A DNA stretch of 37,605 nt from the NCBI GenBank assembly GCA_002803225.1, contig NXFV01001445.1, positions 1 through 37,605 on the forward strand. Reading direction: 5' to 3'. This DNA is from Gamarada debralockiae. Taxonomy: Eukaryota > Ascomycota > Leotiomycetes > Helotiales > Hyphodiscaceae. The notes under the pieces are model-generated. The model was not told where the DNA came from. It saw only the letters and a list, made by a program, of their open reading frames with translations, and searched no databases. Positions within the stretch are counted from its first letter, which is position 1. Every line of letters starts with the position of its first letter. Positions 1 to 9,474 of the stretch are shown in pieces. The translations under genes and the position numbers were made by a program.

Positions 1-640
1 CTATTATAATTACTTGAGCCAGGGCTTAACGTTTGGTATAGGCGATTTAGTACGGGCGATTTGGTGATATTCGCCAGAACTATTATACTGACTGCCGTAG
101 GCTGTGTTTCCTGTGATAAACTTAAGTATAATTATCGTTGTCGCTAAAAGGCATATACAACTAGCGTTCTAGGCTGCTTAATATTAGTACCATAACCTAT
201 ATAATATATCGAGACTTTAGAAGGAGGGGTAGAGAGGTTAGCTTAGTAGAATATCGTTTATAATTTGGGAGAAAGGTGACGAAGACGACGAACTTGGCTG
301 TGTATTAGAAGGGAAAATAGACTAATTAGGGTTTAGTAGAGAATTGATATACAGAGGAAGAATCTATCGAAATGTCGAGACTAGCTTGTGATTTAATAGC
401 GACAGACTTAAAGGGCTTGGATTAGTTATTTCGGTTGTATACCTATTGCCTACTATTCTTATGAGCTGGACCCATTGCATTGTTTGTATTATACGAAAAA
501 AAGAGATCAATTGAGTTGGTCAAGTAAGAAAAATTAAAAATCTGATATTTCCATTGTGTACCTATCGCCCACCGTAGCGCCAATCCGGCATTGCTGCTAC
601 GGCGAGCGGCTTGAACCGAGTATGAATAAATCAAATCTAT
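1..640. other. AT-rich gene-free segment, possibly RIP-mutated relic
   Basis: No convincing coding frame is visible. The base composition is AT-rich with many TA dinucleotides. Two short segments near 455 and 553 resemble each other (TACCTATTGCCTAC versus TACCTATCGCCCAC) and differ by C/T transitions, as expected of RIP-mutated repeats. The match is short and may be chance. No transposon ends could be defined. Confidence 0.4.
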
Positions 641-744
641 AAATGTCCAGGCCCGGCGGGAACCTCGCCTTGCCTTTCCAAATAACGCAAACGATCCCTA
701 AAGTTACAGCTTCGAGGTCGTACCTACTTTTTTGCGCTGATTCA

Positions 745-2025
745 ATGCAAGCAACGACAAAAGAAATGGTTCCCCAGGACGGAGACTGCCCCGACTATGG
801 CGAGTTCGTGGACTCTGATGGAGAAGGCGATGTTGAGGACGTCTCCGAGCCCCTTGAACGGTATGACCAGGGCCTATACTACCCTGTGTGCATAGGGGAA
901 GTGCTGGCCGGGAGATATCGCATAGAGCACAAGCTTGGCTGGGGCGGCTACTCTACCGTCTGGATGGCCCACGATGTGCAGTACCGAAAGGATGTTGCTC
1001 TCAAGATTATGATTCCAGGCGAGAAGGGGGAATACGAGCATCAAATGCAAAACGAAATCCTCCGTACCGTCCGTGATACCTCTAACCTTGTTACACATCA
1101 AGGCTCCTTCTTGCTCCCCGGCCACGGCGGTAACCATCACCGTGTCTTGGTGCTACCCCTTCTCAGCCCAAGCCTTGGCTACCGTGCCATGCAATTGCCA
1201 GTGGGCACTCGTATATCAGCCGCGAAGCAGCTGCTCGTGGCATTGAAAGGCCTCCACGATGTTGGACTTGTGCATCGCGGTACGCCCCCTCCCGCAATCC
1301 TCGTCCTGGGATTTTGTATTTTTTCAGACTAAATGCTAATCCAGTCCGCAGACCTTAACGAAGGGGCTCTGATGTGGGAAATGGCCTGCTCCCTCGCTGA
1401 GTACGACACGGCGACTAAATACCAGTGGCTCGGCCGGCCGAAAAAGGTATTACTCGGTGATTATCTCTGGAAGCGGGGCGAGCTCGTACAGCAGGTGACT
1501 ATCCCCTTGGACTTACTTGGGAGCAAGCTTTACCTAGGAGATTTCGGCCTTACGATCAAAGATGGAACCTCGGTGCGCATCAAACAGCAAGCACCCTACT
1601 GCTTCTGCGCCCCGGAGAGGCTTCACGGCGCAGATCCAAGCCTTGCGAGCGACATGTGGAGTTACATGTGTCTCTTTGCAGCTCTGTATCTTGGCAACAA
1701 CGTTTTCTACGGCAACGGGGGCGGGTCGACGGCGTTCAGCTGGGTCGAACAGCTGGGCGCGATGCCTGAGCAGTGGAAGGGAAGGTTTTGGTGGCCAGAG
1801 GAAGTCAACGATGCTTGGTACGATCACACAACGACTCCTGATCCTGAGAGAGACCTTGCAACCAGGATCGCACGAATGCAACCTGATATCAGCCAAGCTG
1901 AACGAGAGCTCGTTCTATCTGTTATGCACAAAGCGTTCTGCTATTTGCCCGAACATCGCATAACTGCGGAACAGCTTTTGCAGGATCCATCGTTTAGAGC
2001 CATCATAGAGATATATCAGTGTTGA
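745..2025 (+). CDS. SRPK-like serine/threonine protein kinase with degenerate catalytic loop
   Basis: A eukaryotic protein kinase domain resembling fungal SRPK-like kinases. One intron of 72 nt (1280-1351; branch CTAAT, acceptor CAG) splits the HRD codon: exon 1 ends CAT CGC G and exon 2 starts AC CTT AAC. The spliced product from the ATG at 745 is about 402 aa; an upstream in-frame ATG at 643 would add 34 residues that look like non-coding sequence. Visible motifs are the glycine loop LGWGGYSTVW, the beta3 lysine in VALK (K87), HRD (H177-D179), DFG (D242) and APE (CAPERLHG). The catalytic loop reads HRDLNEGALMW, so the usual lysine is Asn and the metal-binding Asn (HRDxKxxN) is Ala184. An Asn in place of the lysine is, as I recall, common in this fungal subgroup; the loss of the second Asn is odder and could mean reduced activity. 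It is isolated among transposons. Confidence 0.75.
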
Positions 2026-2893
2026 GCGTGCTAGGTTCAATGGTGCTAAATAAGGGTCAGAGCTGGAGGCAAGTCGAGAATCAATGGCAATCTCGTGTTC
2101 ATAGCCATAATACTGTTCTCTGCTTTGTACCTGCACTAGAAATTTCGTTCTTGTGGTTGTCTCAGCACTGGTTTTACATAGGCCCTGAATATCCAACTTC
2201 CGACTCAACTCTAACCACTTAAATGTGGCTGCTGGGTTGCGTTCCTTTCACTTATAGTTCATTGACTATACTCATAAGAAGCTGATATCAATAGAATAAA
2301 ATTCCTGGTTGAAACTAGGATCGTGGATACAGAACAAAGCCAATAAAAAAGACTAAAATGCAGTTTCTGTAGTGGCTACTTTACAACAGTAAGGTGCTAT
2401 CACGTGAGACGGCGCCATTTAGACTATCGCCCTATAGTTTATAAATCGTTACTTCCGTAGATTTGTTAATAAAACGCTTTTGCGACTACATTTCTTCAAG
2501 TCTGGATGCAAATTGTTAACCTTACTTCTTCTAGACTATTTCGAATCTATGACGATCATTATAACGCCGTCATGGTGCAGATAACACTCCCATCACAGGC
2601 ACAGTGGAGAACTCGAAAGGATTAGGAGAGAGCTTCGAAGGAACCCTGTAGCAGAATGGCGCCGGAAGTCTTGGCAGGCAGGCTATTAAATGAAACGTGC
2701 AATGCAGGTCTGATACTAACGAGGCATCTTCTAGTGTTGGCAAAAAGAGACAGCCAAGGTCAGATTATGTTTGAATCCTAAGCATGACAATTATCTCATT
2801 TGCAGATTCATGAGGTTCCAGTGTCAGATTTATGGCTTGGCTTAATTGTTGTATTGTTCTACTTGATGAAGAGCCTGTATATATAGAGCTCTG
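2026..2893. other. Intergenic, no gene seen
   Basis: Between the kinase and the mariner element I find only short frames without recognisable protein similarity. The first part is probably kinase 3' UTR. The rest is moderately AT-rich unique-looking sequence. Confidence 0.5.
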
Positions 2894-2895
2894 TA

Positions 2896-2984
2896 CGAAG
2901 GTTCGGCCCAAAAGTCATAATACACGCTAGTCAAAGGTCACTATAGGTCACCGTAATATTTCGGCCACCGTAGCGGGGTCCTAA
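2896..2984 (+). repeat. Left terminal inverted repeat of the mariner element
   Basis: Matches the reverse complement of 4704-4792 over about 89 bp. I see only two differences, adjacent and both transitions (TA here against CG in the other arm, near 2943). The arm contains an internal tandem-like subrepeat built on GGTCAC (GGTCACTATAGGTCACCG), possibly transposase binding sites. Confidence 0.93.
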
Positions 2985-3088
2985 ATCAGTACTTTCTCAC
3001 CGCTATTTGCCCTAGATCTATATTATTATCATTCTTCTTTATTTTACTTATGTTTCTATAGGTATTTATCTCTCTTTGAAGCACAACT

Positions 3089-4678
3089 ATGGCAAGAAAG
3101 CCTTGGGATATTGGTATTCGGATCCAATGTCTAACTCTACTCTAGTTTGGGGTCTGCCTGGATAATGTGATCGATTGGCTTGGCCCCTCTAAAAGCACAA
3201 TCCTCCGCTGGCTACGTATAGCTAAGGAAAGAGGATATGACCCAGAAGAAAGCAGCTGGATCTTGGCCCAATATGTGACTAATGCCCCTCGATCTGGGCG
3301 TCCTACAGCCCTTACAGATACTGTCTAAAAGCATATTCTTAAGATCATTTCCAAGAACTCCACAACCCGTTAATACTCTTTGGAGGAGATCTCTCAACTT
3401 TGTAGTGTCTCTACTATATCAGTTTAGTGTTGTCTTAAGAAAAGAGGCTTCCGCTGGGTCAAGCCGACTACTAAGCCAGCTCTTACAGATGATATGAAGA
3501 AGGCAAGACTAAAGTTTTGTTTGAAGTACCGGTACTTTGATTAGAGAAATATCATTTGGACAGATGAGACTAGTGTGGTTTTAGGCCATAGAAGAGGGAG
3601 AAGAAGAGTATGGAGAAGAGTAGATGAGAGGTTTCATAAGCATGTGATTCAACGCCGGTAGAAAGGGGCAAAGGAATTTATGTTCTGGGGAGTATTTTCT
3701 TAGTTGGAAAAGGGACCTTATTATATTTAGAAGGACGAGTCTACTAAAGAGAAGAAAGCTGCCAAAGCAGACTTGGATATACGGAACTCTTTGACAGAGT
3801 AATCTGATAGGGCAGCTTGGAAAATAACGAATGATATAAGGCGTCTAGTATTAAGGAATAAGCCTGGGAGGAAGCCTGTATAGAAGTATACAGAGGCTAA
3901 TAGGACAGCTGTGAGAAAGAAAGGGAAGGGAGGGGTTGATTGGTATAGATACTAAGAAGTTATTTTGAAAGACAAGCTTCTACCTTAGGCCAAGAAGCAT
4001 GCGGCAGCTCACCCAGGCACTGTAGTACTGTGGTAGGGAAATCGGTCACGTTGAAGCCAACCTCGCTTAGCTGGATATCACGTGCCAGCCGGGCATATTT
4101 TGTCTTTTGCAGCTGGACCTGTATATAGACACCTACATATATATACACAATCGTACAACTTGTTTTCTGATGCATTTTTGTAGTGCGTTTGAGCATATGA
4201 CCTTCGTTTTACGCCGTTTTTGTTTTATCCCTCACTGAGAGCACGTGCGATACACAGCGCAATCGGGACGCGCTTATACTCGCATTTCGTTCCTTCTACA
4301 GTACAGGAAGATAGAGCGCCTGCTCACTCATCAAAGCACCAAGTGGCTGTGTTCAATCTCTTTGAAGTTGTAAAGCTTTTATGGCCAGGCAACTCTCCCG
4401 ATTTGAATGCAATTGAGCCTTGCTAGTGGCATATAAAGTATCAGACTACAAAGAAAGGAGTATCTACTTCTAAGAAGGAGCTGGAGAAGAAGTAGCTTAA
4501 CTGTTGGAGGGACTTGGACCAAGAAAGAATAAGACGTTGGGTAGAAAGGATTCTAATCCATATTGAAGAGGTTATTAGATTAGAAGGGGGCAATGAGTAT
4601 ATGGAAGGTTCAGAAGGGGTTTCCTGGCGTAACAGGTGGAAAAATGGGTCTTCTTTAAGTGTACAGGAGGAGGAATAG
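3089..4678 (+). pseudogene. Tc1/mariner-family transposase, inactivated by many in-frame stops
   Basis: Reading from the ATG at 3089 to the TAG at 4676-4678, and omitting 276 nt of solo LTR plus target duplication, gives one frame of about 437 codons with no frameshift. An N-terminal helix-turn-helix region (STILRWLRIAKERG and a SGRPTALTD linker) is followed by the catalytic motifs WTDETSV, VQEDRAPAH and WPGNSPDLNAIEP, giving the three acidic residues of a DDE/D transposase with 29 residues between the second and third. About fourteen codons are TAG or TAA and none is TGA. They lie where relatives, as I recall them, carry Gln or Trp, for example in YYI*KD and DWYRY*EVI. That is the pattern of C-to-T change at CpA on both strands. 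The protein cannot be made in full. Confidence 0.9.
4029..4300 (-). mobile_element. Solo LTR inserted in the mariner transposase
   Basis: A 272-bp insertion begins TGTGGTAGGG and ends CCTTCTACA (TG...CA ends) and is flanked by the 4-bp direct repeat GTAC at 4025-4028 and 4301-4304. Removing the insertion and one GTAC restores the transposase frame (...PGTVVQED...). Terminal TG/CA with a 4-6 bp duplication fits a solo LTR. Orientation is assigned from the second copy at 6935 and is not certain. A MITE with TA duplication is an alternative reading, but the GTAC duplication and TG/CA ends favour an LTR. Confidence 0.75.
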
Positions 4679-4703
4679 CTTTCAAATTGGAGTAACTTCC
4701 TGA

Positions 4704-4792
4704 TTAGGACCCCGCTACGGTGGCCGAAATATTACGGTGACCTACGGTGACCTTTGACTAGCGTGTATTATGACTTTTGGGCCGAACCTTCG
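4704..4792 (-). repeat. Right terminal inverted repeat of the mariner element
   Basis: Reverse complement of the left arm at 2896-2984, ending at the TA duplication at 4793-4794. It keeps CG where the left arm has TA, and so probably the older base state. Confidence 0.93.
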
Positions 4793-5140
4793 TACAGCTC
4801 GTACATATGTACCTTCTGGCCGCTTCCGCCCGAGTCTTCAGATATCGGGGCAGACCGATACTGAGTATCCTGACATTTTAGGCAATATTCCTGACATCCA
4901 GGTACTCAGCGGGCTAGTCATGTGGGCTGGAGGCCGGGTAGTGCGGCGCTTAATTCTAGTTTGAACTGTGCACATCTCGGATGACTCACGTCGCAATATA
5001 GTGTAGATGTCTAGAGGCGACAGTACATATAAAGAATGGATGGAATCCTCTGGGGAATCTTCTTCAAACCCATCGCCATCAACGAACTACCTGACAAGTA
5101 GCCTGCTAAATTCACATTTGATTCTGCTCTTCTTATCCCT

Positions 5141-6027
5141 TTGTCTCATTTCGGGCTGTCTTCGATCATTCCTGTAGCCAAAAGATTCTCATTCTCCCTC
5201 CAAGGATATGGCGACTCGTATCCAAGAAGCCTCGGACTTGGTGTATGGGACGGCTCGATCGGCAATGTCACGATCAGATGGAAGGAGGCTGCGAAGGAAC
5301 GCCTATCTACAGACGCCTCAGTTCAAGGTGCTGACCAAGCGACCATGAAAGTTTTGACAGAACATTTCCTTTATGAGATTGCCGTTCGGCGGGGAAATAC
5401 AGCAGTTGCTGTCAGGTAAGGACGTCTAAGAGATACCTAGCGAAGAAAATATGTTTGGAGACTCATTCGTTTTGACATAGGGCTGTGCCTCACGACTATA
5501 CTATCGATAGCTCCCACCCTGAAAATGGTAAACAACCTGATCCGAACCATGTTTCAGGTGAACTCAGTGGTGGTCCAAATGGGAAGCGGGACGTGCACGT
5601 TTACCTGGGTAATCTGGGCACAGGAAGCGGGAAATACGATAATGCGACTTCGTTGGAGAATCGCTCACCAGGAGAACAAAAAGGGGGCGAGAGCGTGACC
5701 CCGAGAGTTGGGGTGTTTCGTCGTGGGGCACGGCCTCGACAGCTGGTCCCTCGGCATCCACTTCGGCCACAACCTCAACTTATACCCCGGTCACGGCTTC
5801 AGCTTCCACCACCACACCAGATGACTCTGGCTGAGTATATGACAACACATACAACAGATATAGACGCCTTGATCCTACCACGAATAAGTGAGAGTTGGCG
5901 CCGTAGTTATCCGCTAGCAATTCCCTACAAGGCTCCTCATCGCGCTCTCGCGTCGGGATTGTGTATGATGCGATTATGCGTAGATCACTCGGGATCTCTT
6001 GTGGTTGACTGGAGGCTCTTGCACTGA
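5141..6027 (+). CDS. Possible two-exon gene, product not recognised
   Basis: Two open stretches join in frame across a good intron (5416-5480, 65 nt, GTAAGG...CATAG): exon 1 ends VAV and, through the split Arg codon, continues into AVPHDYTIDSSHPENG. The first exon contains a GNVTIRWKEAAKERL segment and the second a glycine-rich stretch (VYLGNLGTGSGKYDNATS), which look more like protein than chance sequence. I do not recognise the family. The true start is not resolved: 5141 is a TTG codon and an upstream in-frame ATG at 5036 is separated by a stop at 5099. After about 5690 another frame becomes Ser/Thr-rich (near 5750-5830), so a frame break is possible and the gene may be a decayed remnant. 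It lies just outside the mariner element. Confidence 0.35.
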
Positions 6028-6239
6028 ACAAAGGAAGATTGGTCTAGTTGAACGGAGCTACACGGTTGGATGTACTGTCACACTCGCTTGCACTGGTTGC
6101 GTCGGAACAGGTGACTTTTCATGTTGCGTACTGATTTTACTTGTCTAGACAGTTTCCTTTAGGTTATATGTTGTTTGAACCCTATGCTAGACTTTGGTAG
6201 TGTGATGGCTGCCTAGAGATGACGGTTCTGTGGAAGCAT

Positions 6240-6286
6240 GCCCTTGTCCCCCTCTTCCCCCCTTCCCCCCTTCCCCCGTTGTCCTC
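6240..6286. repeat. C-rich polypyrimidine low-complexity tract
   Basis: A run of repeated CCCCTT/CCCCCC units on the plus strand, between the unidentified gene and the copia LTR. It is simple sequence with no coding meaning that I can see. Confidence 0.7.
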
Positions 6287-6342
6287 CTATATGGTCCTAG
6301 GTCTTGCAATATGGTCACGTGATGGACGAAAAGTAAGGAGAA

Positions 6343-6591
6343 TGTGGTTGGATTATTAAGGCTGTAAAGATACTAGAGATACTAACGAACAAACCAAGTA
6401 TAGCAGAGTGTACTTATAGACAGAAATCCCTATGACTCAAAGAACACGTCACACTGATCAAGTGATCCTGTGACACCATGTGATACCATGTGACTCAGCA
6501 GGTACCAGAGACAACTAAGAATATTGACTATCTGCCTAAACCAGAGTTATTATACCTAGAATTAAAGTCACTAATTACTCACATTCCAACA
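6343..6591 (-). repeat. 3' LTR of the copia remnant
   Basis: On the minus strand the segment begins TGTTGGAATGTGAG directly after the purine-rich tract and ends AATCCAACCACA, giving TG...CA ends with a short TTGGA/TCCAA inverted match. Length is about 249 bp. No partner 5' LTR is in the window, so the end at 6343 rests only on the terminal sequence. Confidence 0.65.
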
Positions 6592-6934
6592 CGCCTCTTT
6601 AATCAGAGACCTGGTTTCTAATCTGCTTCATTCCTATTAGGTCCATGAGCTTCTCAAAGCGTCCCTTATCAAGTGACTTGGTCAGAATATCAGCTATATT
6701 CTCACCTGATGCCATGTGCGCCAGTACAATTATACCCTTTTAATGTGGTCTTGAATGAAGTGGTGCTTGATATCAATATGCTTTGTATGCTAGCTGAACT
6801 GAGCATTCTTAGTGTAATCAATAGCTCCCTTATTATTGATATTGATAGTGACTGAGTCTTGGCGTAGACCTAGCTCACATAGAAGTCGTTGCAGCCAAAG
6901 TGTCTCCTTGACTACCTCTGCAAGTGCGATGTAT
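6343..6934 (-). mobile_element. Ty1/copia retrotransposon, 3' end of pol plus 3' LTR
   Basis: The minus strand from 6934 encodes the end of a copia polyprotein: YIALAEVVKETLWLQRLL, then NKGAIDYTKNAQFS*HTKHIDIKHHF (RNase H core), and after a one-base frame jump NIADILTKSLDKGRFEKLM...LIG before a TAA stop. These are the classic copia ADILTK and HTKHIDI signatures. One in-frame TAG and one frameshift break it. The stop is followed by a purine-rich tract (AAAGAGGCG) and an LTR starting TGTTGGAATGTG. The 5' part of the element is missing: the sequence switches at 6935 into a piece of another LTR. Confidence 0.85.
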
Positions 6935-6982
6935 TGTAGAAGGAACGAAATGCGAGTATAAGCGCGTCCCGATTGCGCTGTG
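6935..6982 (+). repeat. 48-bp truncated copy of the LTR found at 4029-4300
   Basis: The 48 bases starting TGTAGAAGGAACG are identical to the reverse complement of 4253-4300, the terminal part of the solo LTR in the mariner element. The match starts exactly at the LTR end and stops abruptly at 6982. The left side abuts copia RNase H codons, so the LTR inserted into the copia pol gene and then lost the rest of its sequence or was replaced. Confidence 0.8.
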
Positions 6983-7540
6983 AATCAAGAGATAATGAAT
7001 GTATTGTTGGAGTGTGAACTGCCTGAAGAATGAAGTATATGCGCAACGCGATATTTATGCTAGTCCTGCGTCACGTGTCTGCGAACCACGTGCGCATGGA
7101 CCACAAAACCCGGCTACAATATTATACTAACTCTGGCTAGAAGATATATAAGGCCTATAGTGCCCTTGTTAAAGCTGTACTAGTCGCGGTAGATAAATGA
7201 AAAGGTACTTGTCACGGTTGGCTTCAAAACATAATCATAAACAGGAACAGCCCTCAATTGACTCGAACAACAGATGCAGAAGGAAGTGGCAGAGGCCACC
7301 TGTCGGCTCTAAATACAGACTAGCGCATCACGTCATGTGATTAAGCTCCAGGTGATGTACCGCCGTCACAGTACTAATTAGTAAGTAGAGGATGCTATAT
7401 ACAATAGCAATATACAAGGCTAGAAAGGTAACTAGCGGCGTAATAAAGAGGAGTATTAACACGGTAATGACCACGTAGAGCAACAGGTACAAGTTAGGCA
7501 GTGGTGAAAAGGGTTATTGATTAAGACTAGACTAAGGGGC
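6983..7540. other. Intergenic, transposon-like but unassigned
   Basis: No coding frame stands out. A TGTTGGAGTGTGAACTG sequence at 7003 has the look of a copia LTR start on the plus strand, but I could not find its other end. A GGTTGGCTTCAA string near 7220 also occurs as its reverse complement in the solo LTR near 4050, which may mark the far end of the disrupted copy. Confidence 0.35.
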
Positions 7541-7559
7541 TGAAGATATTCTTCCCGGC

Positions 7560-8310
7560 CGGTCATATGATACACTAGTCCCGAAGCAGGAAGGCCGGAC
7601 TGGCCAGATGCAACTGCACACCTACGCAGTAGGGTGTTCCAACAAGGAGCTTTAGAGGGCGTATAGTGGCGAGCTTGGACTATTTCTTCGGGTCGATCTG
7701 AGCGGTATACTTGCTGCGCAGAGATATATTGCTAGTCTCTTTACGGAGTCGCCAGGCCTTCTTCTCTAACGTAATAGGCATAAAGGTCTCTCGAAGAACA
7801 AGGAAAGAGATAAAGATAAACATACCGCCTTATCTCCCTAGTCAACTTTCTATAATAATACATGAAAATAAATACTAAGGTCCGAATATTATACTAGGAT
7901 AACGATAAGCCAGTATACCCATCTTTACCCCGCGGCCTAAATAAGGGTATCCGCTAGCCACCGGACTAATACACGGCCCTAGCAAGGGTCCTAACGCCTA
8001 TACTCTCTTCTTAATAGGCATTAAGTCAGCAATACTACTACTGCTGATAGTAACAGGCACAGAGCCCGCGACGCCCATAAGAAACCGGAAAGCTATTAAT
8101 ATACTAATACTATTACTTAGCGCGGTCCCGACAGTAAAAACGGTGAAGAGCAGGTTGCTATAGCTATAGAGACTCGCGCGGCCGTAGATCTCACTCAGCG
8201 GCGCGACCAGGAGCGGGCCAAAGGCGAAACCAAGGACATAGATAGAGAGGATAAATGTTACTTGTGAGGAACCTGACAGCATTTCCTCAAATGAGCCACG
8301 TGACCACACG
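7560..8310 (-). pseudogene. Fragment of an MFS drug/H+ antiporter (DHA1-like)
   Basis: The clean 5' part on the minus strand reads TFILSIYVLGFAFGPLLVAP, LSEIYGRASLYS and AFRFLMGVAGSVPVTISS, typical of helices 2-5 of fungal DHA1 multidrug transporters, including the loop motif G-x-L-x-x-x-x-G-R-like LSEIYGR. It stops at 7998. Beyond this a second stretch around 7690-7800 gives VLRETFMPITLEKKAWRLRK and, after a stop, TIRPLKLL, which is the cytoplasmic middle loop of the same family. Helix 1 and the second half of the transporter are missing. The 5' end lies next to a probable gypsy insertion, which may have truncated it. It cannot encode a working transporter. Confidence 0.75.
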
Positions 8311-8339
8311 TGAGGGCCAGAGCTGTCCCTTATTAGCTC

Positions 8340-8745
8340 GAGCTAGCAAGGCCCCTATATATAAGCCTGAGTATCTCGCAGAGTTCTCCTTCTTCTTTTC
8401 CTTTCTTCTCTAGCTTAGTAATCTCGTTATATCGACTAGTTAGCTAGAGAATTAAGGTTAATCCCCAGTACTTTAGTTAGCGTCGTGATATAATACTAAG
8501 CTCTCCCTTCTGTCCTGGGAAGGACTACGAAATATATCCCACAGCTCGCAGAACCTGTTGAGGTTACCAATATCATTCAATTATTCTGATTATACAGATC
8601 GTACGACTTGCGCTGAACTAGACGTACCTTCTTCTCGATTTTTCTCGCTAAACTAGACGAGACACCTATTGTTTTCCCACCTCTATTCTTAGCCTACAGA
8701 CACTCTTGAACTACTACTGAAACGAATACCTCCGAACTCTCTCTT
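8340..8745 (+). other. Probable leader/LTR region of the gypsy fragment
   Basis: The stretch holds a TATATATAAG box near 8356 followed by a pyrimidine-rich part and two AACTAGACG repeats near 8616 and 8652, just upstream of the gag frame. This layout fits an LTR and untranslated leader, but I could not place LTR ends or a primer-binding site. Confidence 0.35.
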
Positions 8746-8748
8746 CAA

Positions 8749-9298
8749 TTGGTTACGCCTGGTTGCGGACGAAACGCACACATACCTCCGAAACGGGCAG
8801 TCCCTAGCTTAGCCCCCTCTATTGAGACCGACGATAGACAACCCTCGACTGCTGGAGAGCCTAAGCCCTCTATCGAAGACCTTCAAAGGCAACTAGCAGA
8901 GGCCTACGCCAGGGCAGATGCTTTGCAAACGAGACTAGAGGAGCATACAGACCGCCAAGACTCCCCGGCCTATATGACCGCCGACTACGAACGCATTGCA
9001 GCCGCTATACGACGACAGTAATCCCAAAGCAGAACTACGGATCGTACTTCTCATACACTTACGCCGCCCGAGATCTCTAATAGGTCACCTAAGTAACTAG
9101 CCCTCCCTTGCTCTCGGACGGGAAGGATCTAACGTTTACCTTCTAGTATATCCTCCTTCGGGCGAAGTTACGAGATAATAGTGACTACTTCCCCTCTGAA
9201 GACAGCAAGCTTACGTACGTTTACGGACGTACGACCGGAGCGGCATAAGCTCATCTAGAGCCACGGTTCGAATATAGCGCCTCATTTATTTCACAACC
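8749..9298 (+). mobile_element. Ty3/gypsy retrotransposon gag fragment, inactivated
   Basis: The first 90 codons give a proline-rich segment and a coiled stretch SIEDLQRQLAEAYARADALQ, typical of fungal gypsy Gag N-termini. After a stop and a frame change the sequence gives LLSDGKDLTFTF, then ILLRAKLRDNSDYFPSEDSK, LTYVYGRTTGAA and AHLEPRFEYSAS, the conserved core of fungal gypsy Gag. Two TAG/TAA stops sit at expected Trp/Gln positions (TF*YI and AA*AHLEP), again RIP-like. Homology ends near 9298 and no protease, reverse transcriptase or integrase follows, so only the 5' end of the element remains. Confidence 0.75.
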
Positions 9299-9474
9299 AA
9301 CAATGATGTTCAATATGCTCTATTTCTCACCGCTGCCATCACTTGATGTAGAACACCTGGTAGAAACGAGAGCTTCAGGGCTTCAGGACTTCAATTCGGA
9401 CTTCTTGGATAGTTCTCAATATTAGGTATCATCGTATGTGCATTTCATCCTCTAAAGTCAAGTAATTATGAGCA
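9299..9474. other. Junction between gypsy fragment and NLR relic
   Basis: Short gene-free stretch containing a small repeat (GGGCTTCAGGACTTCA near 9378). It probably includes the 3' untranslated region of the NLR gene on the minus strand. Confidence 0.4.

Larger units (their letters stand above)
2896..4792 (+). mobile_element. Tc1/mariner-type DNA transposon, complete but inactivated
   Basis: The element has inverted terminal repeats of about 89 bp and is flanked on both sides by the dinucleotide TA (2894-2895 and 4793-4794), the target duplication expected for Tc1/mariner. The outer ends read CGAAGGTTCGGCCC and its reverse complement. Inside is a single transposase frame on the plus strand with DDE/D-type motifs. 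Total length is 1897 bp, of which 272 bp plus a 4-bp duplication is a later solo-LTR insertion; about 1.6 kb without it is normal for the superfamily. The reading frame contains about fourteen stop codons and no frameshift, pointing to RIP-like point mutation rather than slow decay. Confidence 0.93.

Noticed and set aside
3960..4196. Minus-strand frame of 78 residues inside the mariner/LTR
   Set aside because: It runs across the junction between transposase and LTR, so it cannot be an old gene.
4028..4301. The insert as a MITE with TA target duplication and CTGT...ACAG ends
   Set aside because: A longer perfect duplication (GTAC) and TG...CA ends fit a solo LTR, and the copy at 6935 begins exactly at TG.
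3089..4678. TAG/TAA used as sense codons (recoded Gln) in the transposase
   Set aside because: Some stops fall at expected Trp positions, the intact genes in the window contain no internal TAG/TAA, and they end normally at stop codons. RIP explains the pattern better.
9255..9285. GGTTCGAAT as the T-loop of a tRNA gene
   Set aside because: No acceptor or anticodon stems can be drawn around it, and it lies inside the gypsy gag frame.
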